This document shows, one piece after another, positions 1-6,925 of a DNA stretch of 11,793 bases. This DNA is from Candidatus Saccharibacteria bacterium UBA1235 (GTDB lineage Bacteria > Patescibacteriota > Saccharimonadia > Saccharimonadales > Saccharimonadaceae). The notes beneath the pieces are model-generated. The model saw only the letters and a list, made by a program, of their open reading frames with translations, did not search any database and was not told the origin of the DNA. Where the stretch lies: the NCBI GenBank assembly GCA_002309075.1, contig DBWP01000010.1, positions 8,630 through 20,422 of the forward strand. The letters are read 5' to 3'. Within the stretch, counting starts at the first letter, position 1. The number at the start of each line of letters is the position of its first letter. Both the position numbers and the translations under genes were made by a program.

Positions 1-689
1 GCCTCTGTGATTTTTAATTCTTCTTCTGCTGAATTCTCCGCTAAATCAATTAAAGATTCCTCTGGGGTCATGCGCAGAAAGCCTTTAATTTTTGATCCGC
101 CATATCCGCGATCGGAATTCATGCGTTTTAAATTGTCTGCAGTGGTGAATAAATTATTCCAAAGCCGACCGCCAGCCGTCCCTCTGTACATATATGAATA
201 ATTTTCGGTCAAATCTCGGTAGCCGTTTTTTACTGCCGCGAGAGCGTCGTCTGCGCCACCAGCGTGTACGATCGTACAATTAAACGGCGTGTCCCACTGT
301 AAATAATATAACCTAAGCGAACGAATCGGACCAATCACGGCGCTAGTTGGATTTTGATAAATCGCGGCAAAACGCGTAATTCCAGATTCCGCAATCGCCT
401 CAAACACTACACCTGCCTGATTCAAACCTGCTTGTGGACGCGCGCCATCCGTACCGTTTGGGGTTTGAATACAAAACGCCGGAGCTTCTTTTAAATCTGC
501 GGCGATTTCAAGCCCGGTTAAATCGCTATAAGTTTTTTCGCCGATATTTACGGAAGGAACTTCCGGAAAAACTAATTCAGAAGTTGTCCCGGCTGGCAAA
601 ATTAAGGCAACGACAAGACAAATAATCCCGATTATTCCCCCTATAATCCCGCTAACTAATAACTTTAATTCAAATTTATTAAATTTCAT
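1..689 (-). CDS. DUF3048 (YerB-like) membrane-anchored protein, C-terminus cut by window edge
   Basis: The visible 229 residues begin with a short basic stretch and one membrane segment (about residues 10-33), followed by an extracytoplasmic part. That part carries the hallmarks of the DUF3048 N-terminal domain: ARPQAGL at 83-89, GITRF at 103-107, an IGPIRS segment at 119-124 and VHAGGA at 141-146. The family includes Bacillus YerB, a lipoprotein of unknown biochemical role; this copy has a membrane anchor and no lipobox. The start at 689 is chosen because a TAAAAT box with an upstream TGC ends 6 nt before the ATG, the same spacing seen at other genes here. No Shine-Dalgarno site precedes it. 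It is divergent from the surface-protein gene at 736, with only 46 nt between the two starts. The family call is firm; the function is unknown. Confidence 0.85.
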   Translation of the reverse strand, partial: MKFNKFELKLLVSGIIGGIIGIICLVVALILPAGTTSELVFPEVPSVNIGEKTYSDLTGLEIAADLKEAPAFCIQTPNGTDGARPQAGLNQAGVVFEAIAESGITRFAAIYQNPTSAVIGPIRSLRLYYLQWDTPFNCTIVHAGGADDALAAVKNGYRDLTENYSYMYRGTAGGRLWNNLFTTADNLKRMNSDRGYGGSKIKGFLRMTPEESLIDLAENSAEEELKITE

Positions 690-695
690 AATATA

Positions 696-701
696 ATTTT
701 A
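696..701 (-). promoter_or_regulatory. Extended -10 promoter of the DUF3048 gene
   Basis: TAAAAT on the minus strand is preceded by TGC (extended -10) and followed by 6 nt and then the ATG at 689, so transcription should start at or next to the A of the ATG. No convincing -35 box is present. Confidence 0.65.
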
Positions 702-723
702 GCACAAATTAAAAAGGTTGTGT

Positions 724-729
724 TATAAT
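724..729 (+). promoter_or_regulatory. Extended -10 promoter of the surface-protein gene at 736
   Basis: TGT precedes a perfect TATAAT, then 6 nt, then ATG 736. Upstream in-frame starts (TTG 718, ATG 730) lie within or before the -10 region and so should not be in the transcript, which fixes the start at 736. There is no clear -35. Its -10 is 22 nt from the opposing -10 at 696-701. Confidence 0.7.
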
Positions 730-735
730 ATGGTT

Positions 736-1695
736 ATGGTCAGGAAAACTACACTTAAAACAAGAATTTTAGGTAGCTTTGCATTCTCTCTTTTCATCGC
801 AGCAGCGTTGGTCAATAATAGTTATGCAACTACTTGTACTATTAATAACCGCGAAACAGATAATTGTACTTCGGGCACAAATTTCCAGGTTAAAGTTCCA
901 GAAGTTCTTACTGTCTCTCTTACGACTCCAAATAGCTGGGCGGCTGGCGATGCGGGTGTTTTCCTTCGTAATCTTGTAACTCTAGAAGTGATTTCTAATA
1001 ACCCTGCAGGTATAACTGCTTCCATGACCACTAATTCGACTACGACCGAGGGTTCTGCGCTCGCTAATACTTATAGCGGCTCAAGTAGCACAATTCCGAT
1101 GTTGACCGCGGATTGGACCCGTAGTAATGAAAGCGCTACGAATTTCTGGGGCTACTCAACTAACGACGATAGTGAAACCGGAACTTATAGCGCAATCGCC
1201 CTAAAGGGCGCCACGGTCCCATCAACAGTTATTCCGAGCGGTTCAACCGGAACTGTCTCGAAAAACGTTTATTTCGGCGCTAAGGCTGACACCACAAAAG
1301 ATTCTGGTACTTATTCTAATACGGTCGTAATTAGCGTTGTTTCTGGCACTATCACTGAAGACAATCCTGTCACTCCAGTCGATCCAGCCAAGCCAAGCGA
1401 CACGAACACAAATAACCCAACCTACGATAACACGAATAATCGTGATCGCACGGTTTACACCGCCACAACATCTAACGACTCATCTAGAACCACAACTCTC
1501 GAAGTCAGCCAAGGTGACACTCGTGATGCCTACTCAGCCCCAGCTGGTGTTACCACCACTAAAATTAATGATGAGGGCACCCCTCTTGCTACTGGCCTAG
1601 CCATTACGGCTGTCGTCGCTGCTGTCGCCGGTGTTGCCTTCTTTGTAGTTGCTCGTCGCCATGATAAACAACAAGATGATGGGGACGAATACTAA
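736..1695 (+). CDS. Secreted, C-terminally membrane-anchored surface protein
   Basis: 319 aa. A Sec signal peptide (basic residues, hydrophobic 11-27, likely cleavage after SYA at 31) leads to a beta-rich domain of about 170 residues (about 35-203). This domain has two early cysteines (34, 44), a WGY motif at 138-140 and a YFGAKAD...SGTYSN segment at 179-195. A Thr/Ser/Asn/Pro-rich linker (about 205-280) follows, then a membrane helix (about 287-306), two arginines and an acidic tail. This is the layout of a cell-surface anchored protein. PLATG at 283-287, just before the helix, resembles a permuted sortase signal, but no canonical LPxTG is present. The second secreted protein of this window (9287-10198) has a similar N-terminal domain. 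The start is set by the promoter 6 nt upstream. No named family is recognised; a role in adhesion or the outer coat is inference. Confidence 0.85.
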   Translation: MVRKTTLKTRILGSFAFSLFIAAALVNNSYATTCTINNRETDNCTSGTNFQVKVPEVLTVSLTTPNSWAAGDAGVFLRNLVTLEVISNNPAGITASMTTNSTTTEGSALANTYSGSSSTIPMLTADWTRSNESATNFWGYSTNDDSETGTYSAIALKGATVPSTVIPSGSTGTVSKNVYFGAKADTTKDSGTYSNTVVISVVSGTITEDNPVTPVDPAKPSDTNTNNPTYDNTNNRDRTVYTATTSNDSSRTTTLEVSQGDTRDAYSAPAGVTTTKINDEGTPLATGLAITAVVAAVAGVAFFVVARRHDKQQDDGDEY

Positions 1696-1717
1696 AGACA
1701 AAAACCTCACACACTCA

Positions 1718-1744
1718 AAATCCTCCCGAAAGGGAGGATTTTTT
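1718..1744. terminator. Bidirectional intrinsic terminator between surface protein and gltX
   Basis: A 10-bp perfect stem (1718-1727 with 1732-1741) closes on a GAAA tetraloop and runs into six T's on the plus strand. Read from the minus strand it is followed by a T4 run. It sits between two convergent genes and can serve both. Confidence 0.92.
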
Positions 1745-1763
1745 GTAGTATATATTATATATA

Positions 1764-3206
1764 TTATATGCTGCGTGCAACTTCGTTTAATCTTGCGAGC
1801 GAAGCTTCGCGTCCTAAAACTTCCAAAGTTAGGTTTAACGCTGGCGAGAAAGGCGCAAACGACAATGCAATCCTAATTAGCGAGAATAATTCCGCCGGCT
1901 TTTTCTCAGTTTCAGCGAGTAAGTTATTCAAAGCCTCCTGCAACTTTTCAGCATTCCAATCTTTAACTTCTGTTAGAGCTGCGATTGACTTCTTTAGTAA
2001 ATCTTCAATTTCTGCTTCTGAAAACTTTTTCAAAAACTTGTTTTCAAAAATCATATCAAGATCGATTTTTGGTTCTTCGAAGAAATAAGTAGTCATCCCG
2101 CGAAGATCAGAGAGTGTTTTTAATCGGTCGTAGATAATCGACAAAACTTTTACGCGATATTCTTCTGGGAAATTTGCCGCTGTTTCTGGCCAAAAATTCA
2201 CCGTTTTATCATAAAGCGCGCGAGCACCTTGTTCGTCAAAGATTCTACGGATCCATTGACCATTTACCCAAAGCAACTTTGTCTCATCATATCTCGCCCC
2301 AGAATTTTGAATTCTATCGAGAGAGAATTTTTCAATTAATTCGTCTTTGGTATAAATCTCTTGTTCTGTTCCATCATTCCAGCCAAGGCATGCTAGGTAA
2401 TTCAACATCGCTTCAGCTAGAACGCCATCGTCGCGATATTCCGTTACTGATTTTGCGCCGTCCCTTTTTCCGAGCTTTTTATTGCCAGTTGGAGCAAGAA
2501 TATGTGGCAGCGACACGAGCTTTGGCCGATCAAGTCCAAACGCCTCGTAAAGCGCTAAATAATTCGGCGTGCTAGACAAATATTCAACCCCGCGCATAAC
2601 ATGCGTAACGCCCATTTCTGCATCATCTACGATATGCGCAAAATTATAAGTCGGATAACCGTCTTTTTTAATCAAAATAATATCATCAAGAACTTCTGGT
2701 CCAGTATGCATATCGCCCATTACTTCATCATGCCAGCTATATTCTTTCGGAATCGTCTTAAAGCGAATCGGCATTCCTGGTTCCCATTCCGGTGGATTTT
2801 CTGGACGAAAATTGCGATAGAGGAACGGAACTTTTTTAGCATTACACTCAGCGCGATACTCATCAATTTTTTCAGATGGAGTTGGGTCGGCGTAAGCTCT
2901 TCCCTCATCAATCAATTTTTTCGCCCACTTAAGATAGAGGTCTTTTCTTTCGCTTTGGAAATATGGCTCATTTGGTCCGCCAATAAGCGGCCCTTCGTCC
3001 CAATCTAATCCTAGCCATTTCAAAGTATCTTCAATCAGCTCCGTCGCACCTTCGACATAGCGTTCCCTATCGGTGTCTTCGATTCGGAGAATCATTTTTC
3101 CGCCAGTTTGATGCGCAACAAGATATGGGTAAATGGCAGAACGCACATTCCCAATATGAATATAGCCGGTTGGGCTCGGCGCAAAACGAGTAATAGCTTT
3201 TTCCAT
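1764..3206 (-). CDS. gltX: Glutamyl-tRNA synthetase
   Basis: 480 aa, the usual length for bacterial GluRS. This class I synthetase charges tRNA-Glu with glutamate in the cytoplasm. The N-terminal Rossmann fold opens with RFAPSPTG at 7-14 and the HIGH-type motif HIGN at 17-20. RIEDTDRERY at 41-50 and the HIVDDAEMGVTHVMRG segment at 191-206 are also characteristic. The KMSKS-equivalent loop is KLGKR at 244-248, followed by DGAKS, where the common form is KLSKR. The C-terminal part is the helical anticodon-binding region. The Cys/His zinc ligands of the E. coli type are not seen. Whether it also charges tRNA-Gln (non-discriminating) cannot be decided here. The start at 3206 lies 6 nt after a TATAAT box with TGG upstream and without a Shine-Dalgarno site, so the mRNA should be leaderless. 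The gene lies 18 nt downstream of the DUF4367-like gene but has its own promoter in that gap. Confidence 0.97.
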   Translation of the reverse strand: MEKAITRFAPSPTGYIHIGNVRSAIYPYLVAHQTGGKMILRIEDTDRERYVEGATELIEDTLKWLGLDWDEGPLIGGPNEPYFQSERKDLYLKWAKKLIDEGRAYADPTPSEKIDEYRAECNAKKVPFLYRNFRPENPPEWEPGMPIRFKTIPKEYSWHDEVMGDMHTGPEVLDDIILIKKDGYPTYNFAHIVDDAEMGVTHVMRGVEYLSSTPNYLALYEAFGLDRPKLVSLPHILAPTGNKKLGKRDGAKSVTEYRDDGVLAEAMLNYLACLGWNDGTEQEIYTKDELIEKFSLDRIQNSGARYDETKLLWVNGQWIRRIFDEQGARALYDKTVNFWPETAANFPEEYRVKVLSIIYDRLKTLSDLRGMTTYFFEEPKIDLDMIFENKFLKKFSEAEIEDLLKKSIAALTEVKDWNAEKLQEALNNLLAETEKKPAELFSLIRIALSFAPFSPALNLTLEVLGREASLARLNEVARSI

Positions 3207-3212
3207 AGAGCT

Positions 3213-3218
3213 ATTATA
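3213..3218 (-). promoter_or_regulatory. Extended -10 promoter of gltX
   Basis: A perfect TATAAT on the minus strand is preceded by TGG and followed by 6 nt and the gltX ATG. It lies in the 18-nt gap after the preceding gene's stop codon. A weak TTGCGG at -35 spacing falls inside that upstream gene. Confidence 0.75.
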
Positions 3219-3224
3219 CCATTT

Positions 3225-4067
3225 TTAGAGCTTCGCCGCAATTGCAGAAAGCTGTTTTTTGGTCAAAGTCCCATTATCAGCCGTGATTTTATAAAAGATT
3301 CCGTCGCTTACCCAAGCCGCATTGCTTTCGTTTGTATAGACAAAAAGCCCATTGTCGGAAATTATAGTGTAGTTATTATTATATTCTTCCCGTACGAAGT
3401 TAAGATATAAATCATTCGAGTCCCAATCCACTGCCTCTTCTACTAACGAAAATTTCTCGTCCGTTGAGGCATTTCTAAAATTAAGCGTAATTTTACCATT
3501 TTCTGAAGTAATATCCGATAAAGCAAAATCACGCGGGATGTATTCTGGATAATGAGCGTTAATTCCAGTTTGCATCGCTGCGACTTTAAGCGTTATATCT
3601 GTAGAATTCAAGTTTACAAAATACGCAATCGCAAAAACTGCTACCGCCGTACAAGCCACGGCGAGGATTGCTCGACGAAAACCAAGCCCCATCTTCTTAT
3701 AATTATGAGTCTTCTTTTGTTTGGAAATGCTACGATTAGTTGCAGAAATCGCTTTTTTAATCTCCTGCTCTTTAATCTCTTTTGCGGATAAAGTTTTCTT
3801 AGGGGTTTCTTTTCTGGAAATTTCTTTAGTGCGGTTTTCGGCACGTGAGCGCATCTTCTGGTTTACCTTCACCATATCAAGCGAAAGTGCCGTATCTGGC
3901 TGCTGCTCTTGTTTTTTCTGCTTAGTCTTAATTACTTGAATTGGAACCTCTTGCACAGGTTCATCTTGAAAATGCACAATCGCCGGTTTCCTAACCGGTC
4001 GCTTTAAATCTTTACGACTTTTTTTCGTTGAAACTTTCACCGCGCGGTGAGTTTTAGTACTTGTCAT
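3225..4067 (-). CDS. Basic single-pass membrane protein with DUF4367-like C-terminal domain
   Basis: 280 aa. The first 130 residues are very rich in Lys, Arg, Thr and Gln and predicted disordered; they should stay in the cytoplasm. One membrane helix (about 132-152) follows. The remaining 128 residues are extracytoplasmic and beta-rich, with NGLFVY at 239-244 and AAWVSDGIFYKI at 250-261, ending in a short helix that begins with LTKKQL. This pattern recalls the DUF4367 domain of anti-sigma-like and sporulation membrane proteins, but the match is from memory and weak. The start at 4067 is preferred over an ATG at 4100, because the latter lies upstream of the -10 box and would not be transcribed. 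GACGAGG sits 4 nt before 4067, making this one of the few Shine-Dalgarno-led genes here. The gene is upstream of gltX on the same strand and divergent from the PEGA gene. Function unknown. Confidence 0.8.
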   Translation of the reverse strand: MTSTKTHRAVKVSTKKSRKDLKRPVRKPAIVHFQDEPVQEVPIQVIKTKQKKQEQQPDTALSLDMVKVNQKMRSRAENRTKEISRKETPKKTLSAKEIKEQEIKKAISATNRSISKQKKTHNYKKMGLGFRRAILAVACTAVAVFAIAYFVNLNSTDITLKVAAMQTGINAHYPEYIPRDFALSDITSENGKITLNFRNASTDEKFSLVEEAVDWDSNDLYLNFVREEYNNNYTIISDNGLFVYTNESNAAWVSDGIFYKITADNGTLTKKQLSAIAAKL

Positions 4068-4071
4068 TTTA

Positions 4072-4078
4072 CCTCGTC
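4072..4078 (-). promoter_or_regulatory. Shine-Dalgarno site deciding start 4067
   Basis: GACGAGG on the minus strand is followed by TAAA and then the ATG at 4067. The spacing of 4 nt is short but usable. It supports 4067 over the in-frame ATG at 4100. Confidence 0.6.
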
Positions 4079-4091
4079 TTTTCCTATCAAT

Positions 4092-4097
4092 ATTATA
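4092..4097 (-). promoter_or_regulatory. -10 box of the DUF4367-like gene
   Basis: A perfect TATAAT on the minus strand, 24 nt before the chosen ATG. It gives a short 5' leader of about 18 nt that contains the GACGAGG ribosome-binding site. TG directly abuts the hexamer, so it is not a standard TGn extended -10. Confidence 0.55.
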
Positions 4098-4146
4098 CAT
4101 AGATTAGAAATAAAACGCAAGAGCTAAAAAATTTAGAAAAATATGT

Positions 4147-4152
4147 TATAAT
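4147..4152 (+). promoter_or_regulatory. Extended -10 promoter of the PEGA-domain gene
   Basis: TGT then TATAAT, followed by 9 nt and ATG 4162, giving a leader of zero to about three nucleotides. No Shine-Dalgarno site or -35 box is visible. Confidence 0.65.
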
Positions 4153-4161
4153 ATATATACA

Positions 4162-5541
4162 ATGGATTTAGAAAAACGCGCTAGGCGTCAAAGCCTTAAA
4201 GTTATAACATCAGAAATTATCATGGTAATCACAGTTATTATTACTGTTATAGTTCTGGCTTTTTTGGTTTCCGGATATTGGATTGGCTCCGGTTTTAAAG
4301 TGGAGCGTCAAGGTATGCTCCAGATACATTCAATGCCAACTGGCGCAAATGTCGCAGTTGATGGCGATGCTCCTTGGTTCCAGAGAACTAACACCAGCAA
4401 GGTTTTAACCAGTGGCGAACACGAAGTTGTCTTAACTAAAGACGGCTACGATTCTTGGCGTAAAACCGTAAACATCAGCGAAGGTTTACTCTACCGCATT
4501 CAGTATCCGCGCCTATTTCTCCTAGAGCGAGAAAAAAGCGTGGCTTATAATAATGTCACGGCAGATTTCTCAACCATTTCCCCAGATTATAATCTCATGT
4601 TGCTTGCAAATAATACCACGACCTGGACTCTTTTAAGGTTGGATCGCGACGAAGTTAAAGCGACCACGATTGATGTTTCTGAAATTTTTAATTCTGTCAG
4701 CAAAGCGGAAGGTGCAAAGGAAGGTCTTTTCACTGGTAAAATCCTCTCAGCGAACTGGTCCAGCGACAATGAGCATATTTTATTTAAGGTCGGTAGCGAT
4801 AAAATCGAATGGGTGGTTCTAAATGTTAAAAATCCGCTCGAAAGCGTGAATATTACGCGCGAATTTGCTACAGATTTTAGTGATGTGCGCATTTTTGACA
4901 ACTCCGCAAGTAATTTGCTCGCCATTCGCGACAATAATTTACATAAAATAGACGCTTCTAATCGTCAAATTTCCGCGATCATCGCCGAGAATATTAAATC
5001 TTATGATTTCTACGAATCGGATTTAATTTATTTTTCTAATAATAAGATTTTTCTAGGCAAGATCAATGACGAAAAAACCGAGATTTTAACAGAGGTGGAA
5101 GACGGAACCCGTGTTCGCATTAGCAAGTTTTATGATGAAAAATATATTCTTATGTTTTCAAATCATAACCTTGAGATTTTTAAGTATGAAAATCTTGAAC
5201 CAATCTTTAGCGGCGAGATTAGTTTTGTTCCTCAAGCGCTTAAAATTGGACACGGCGGCAGCTTTGTCTTTATGCAAGACGGCGTGAATGTCGCGGTTCT
5301 CGATATGGAAATTATGGCCATTCGCGAATGGCAGCTCGATTCTATAAACTTCGGTTGGCTAGATTCTAATATGCTTTATGCTGTTAACAATAACAAGCTA
5401 ATCGTTTATGATTTCGACGGCCTTAACCGCCGCGAGCTTTCCGATAATGTTTCGAGCCATTTTCCGGTCGCCATCACGAATAATAAATGGCTATATTATG
5501 TTTCCGATAATGCGTTGATTCGCGAAATTATTGCCCAGTAA
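4162..5541 (+). CDS. Membrane-anchored PEGA-domain protein
   Basis: 459 aa. A basic N-terminus and one long membrane helix (about 14-40) are followed by a PEGA domain at about 51-118. The domain reads IHSMPTGANVAVDGDAPW at 55-72, then GEHEVVLTKDGYDSW at 85-99; the core pattern is small turn residues with a Gly-Ala-x-Val-x-Val-Asp-Gly step. PEGA domains are small beta-sandwiches common in surface-exposed proteins. The remaining 340 residues are beta-rich with repeated hydrophobic and Asp/Asn-rich strands (for example DNNLHKID, NNKLIVYDFDGLNRREL), suggesting a beta-propeller like those of WD/TolB-type proteins, though no repeat was aligned rigorously. It is probably an extracytoplasmic envelope protein. 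The start is set by the promoter directly upstream. The last 14 nt overlap the end of the opposing sortase gene. Confidence 0.88.
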   Translation: MDLEKRARRQSLKVITSEIIMVITVIITVIVLAFLVSGYWIGSGFKVERQGMLQIHSMPTGANVAVDGDAPWFQRTNTSKVLTSGEHEVVLTKDGYDSWRKTVNISEGLLYRIQYPRLFLLEREKSVAYNNVTADFSTISPDYNLMLLANNTTTWTLLRLDRDEVKATTIDVSEIFNSVSKAEGAKEGLFTGKILSANWSSDNEHILFKVGSDKIEWVVLNVKNPLESVNITREFATDFSDVRIFDNSASNLLAIRDNNLHKIDASNRQISAIIAENIKSYDFYESDLIYFSNNKIFLGKINDEKTEILTEVEDGTRVRISKFYDEKYILMFSNHNLEIFKYENLEPIFSGEISFVPQALKIGHGGSFVFMQDGVNVAVLDMEIMAIREWQLDSINFGWLDSNMLYAVNNNKLIVYDFDGLNRRELSDNVSSHFPVAITNNKWLYYVSDNALIREIIAQ

Positions 5542-6751
5542 AGAAATTCCAGATTCGCTCAAAGAATGACGGCTCGTTTGACGGTAATTCCCCTTCGTCA
5601 GAGTCTTCTGAGGCTTCTGGCGTTTCTGGGTTTTCTGGTGTAGCCGTACTTTCGAACGCTGGCGAGATTTGTTCGCCCGTCACAAGTAAACGGTATCTAG
5701 ATGTTCCTAATGGCGTACAGGTTACTAGAGTAATCAAAGGTTTGTCAGTCTCAATAACTAGCGCCCCGACATTAGTCGGCTCGATTACGTTTTTTCGCAT
5801 GACTTTGTAGGTGTAACGAACCGATTCATAATTCACATAAATCAGGTCGCCGTCTTCTAGGCGTTCAAGGCCAGAAAAGATATATTTATATGGATTTGAA
5901 CTATAAACATCACCCGCTGAGTGGCCGGTAATAATAAAGTTTCCAACTTCTCCTGGATAAGCTGAGGCGCCGGCAATTCGATAATGCGCAACACCATTGT
6001 TCATCGCGCCCATTACGTCAGTGAGAGCGAGGCCAAACCTAATTGGCACGTCGACATTAAGCTTTGGTATGATTAATCTTGGGTCGCTCGATACAACTTG
6101 TGTGATAGTTGGGTCCAAAGCCTCGATTTGATCAGCCGGAGCGTTTCCTGGTGACACGTAGGCCATAATTGGGGCAAAAATTAAACGATTATACTGTAGG
6201 AACAGGATCAAGAAAACTACGGCAATCCCCGCCATTAATGGGATAAATTTGCGAAGCCGCCTGGTTTTTCTGGCACTATCAGTGGCGCGTTTTTGAATAT
6301 CTTGGCGTAGTTTTAACCCGGAGCGTTCCTTCTCTTTCCCGCCTGCCCTGGCTAGAGCATAGATAATTTCGTCTTCTTCGGCTTGGTCGCGCGCATCTTT
6401 AAGCCGTTCTTTCGCTACATATTGGCGAGCTGCGTTGGCGTAATATTCACTGTAATATTTTTGATAATAATTTTGCCATTCAGAATGATATTTTTTCCAG
6501 GACTCTGGGTTAATATTCGGGTTTAACGGCTCGTCTTTCATGTGGTCGCTATTCGGAGCGGCATAGGCGCTGTCTGAACTTGATAGATTTGTCGGAGCGG
6601 AAGCCAAATTCGCATCAGAAACCGCGGCCGTAGTTTGGACTGGGGTCGTTTCCTGTTTGCCATAAGCCGCCAAAACTTTCCTTCTTGCGATTTCTGCCGC
6701 CGTCTGGCGTTTTGCGTCTTCCGAAGATAGCCCACCGTTTTCAGAGTTCAT
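5528..6751 (-). CDS. Sortase with long cytoplasmic N-terminus
   Basis: 407 aa, far longer than a typical sortase of 200-280 aa. Sortases are membrane cysteine transpeptidases that cleave surface-protein sorting signals and join them to an acceptor. The catalytic domain spans about 222-362: IIPKLNVDVPI at 227-237, TGHS with His277, TLVTCTP at 341-347 with Cys345, and Arg354 nine residues after the Cys. The TLVTCTP form is like class C/D enzymes; the exact class is uncertain. One membrane helix lies at about 169-196, so about 165 residues are cytoplasmic. They include a tyrosine-rich run (about 88-111) with YY pairs every four residues. After the catalytic domain comes an acidic Pro/Glu-rich linker and an aromatic tail (396-404). 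The start at 6751 is 6 nt from a TGC-TATAAT promoter. Likely substrates are surface proteins, perhaps that at 736; this is inference. Confidence 0.93.
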   Translation of the reverse strand: MNSENGGLSSEDAKRQTAAEIARRKVLAAYGKQETTPVQTTAAVSDANLASAPTNLSSSDSAYAAPNSDHMKDEPLNPNINPESWKKYHSEWQNYYQKYYSEYYANAARQYVAKERLKDARDQAEEDEIIYALARAGGKEKERSGLKLRQDIQKRATDSARKTRRLRKFIPLMAGIAVVFLILFLQYNRLIFAPIMAYVSPGNAPADQIEALDPTITQVVSSDPRLIIPKLNVDVPIRFGLALTDVMGAMNNGVAHYRIAGASAYPGEVGNFIITGHSAGDVYSSNPYKYIFSGLERLEDGDLIYVNYESVRYTYKVMRKNVIEPTNVGALVIETDKPLITLVTCTPLGTSRYRLLVTGEQISPAFESTATPENPETPEASEDSDEGELPSNEPSFFERIWNFFTGQ

Positions 6752-6757
6752 AATAAA

Positions 6758-6763
6758 ATTATA
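6758..6763 (-). promoter_or_regulatory. Extended -10 promoter of the sortase gene
   Basis: TGC then a perfect TATAAT on the minus strand, 6 nt, then ATG 6751. No Shine-Dalgarno site is present, so the message should be leaderless. It is 21 nt from the opposing tRNA -10 box. Confidence 0.72.
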
Positions 6764-6784
6764 GCATAATTTAGAAGAATATGT

Positions 6785-6790
6785 TAGAAT
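6785..6790 (+). promoter_or_regulatory. Extended -10 promoter of tRNA-Leu
   Basis: TGT then TAGAAT, ending 9 nt before the first base of the mature tRNA, so the 5' leader should be only a few nucleotides. No -35 box is evident. Confidence 0.6.
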
Positions 6791-6799
6791 ATATTACAT

Positions 6800-6886
6800 G
6801 GGCGGCTGGCGGAACTGGTAGACGCGCCAGACTCAAAATCTAGTGGTAGCAATACCGTGTGGGTTCAAGTCCCACGCCGCCCACCA
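6800..6886 (+). tRNA. tRNA-Leu (anticodon CAA)
   Basis: An 87-nt gene including an encoded CCA end. The acceptor stem GGGCGGC (6800-6806) pairs with GCCGCCC (6876-6882), followed by discriminator A and CCA. The D-arm has the leucine-type GGTAGACGC. The anticodon loop CTCAAAA gives CAA, reading UUG. A long variable arm with GGTA/TACC pairing marks a class II tRNA, and the T-arm is GTGGG-TTCAAGT-CCCAC. It is divergent from the sortase gene. Confidence 0.96.
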
Positions 6887-6915
6887 TTGACAAAATTAGC
6901 CAAGTGTGCTATAAT
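6887..6915 (+). promoter_or_regulatory. Perfect sigma-70 consensus promoter directly after the tRNA
   Basis: TTGACA (6887-6892), a 17-nt spacer and TATAAT (6910-6915), with TGC extending the -10, directly abut the tRNA CCA end. It is the only promoter in the window with a full -35. Transcription would begin near 6922 and meet a small hairpin with a T run about 20 nt later, so the product is either a tiny RNA or a read-through leader for the gene at 7056. Confidence 0.7.
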
Positions 6916-6925
6916 AAAAGGATAA

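Noticed and set aside
718..735. Upstream starts TTG 718 and ATG 730 for the surface protein
   Set aside because: They lie before or within the -10/spacer region of the promoter and would not be in the transcript; the signal peptide is complete from 736.
1745..1775. AT-rich TATAT run near the gltX stop as an origin or promoter
   Set aside because: It is about 30 nt of simple TA-rich sequence between a terminator and a stop codon, with no DnaA-box-like sites; the promoter-like look is a composition effect.
2174..3008. Long plus-strand open frames opposite gltX (2174-2575, 2601-3008)
   Set aside because: They are antisense to a full-length, clearly recognisable GluRS and have no promoter or ribosome-binding site of their own.
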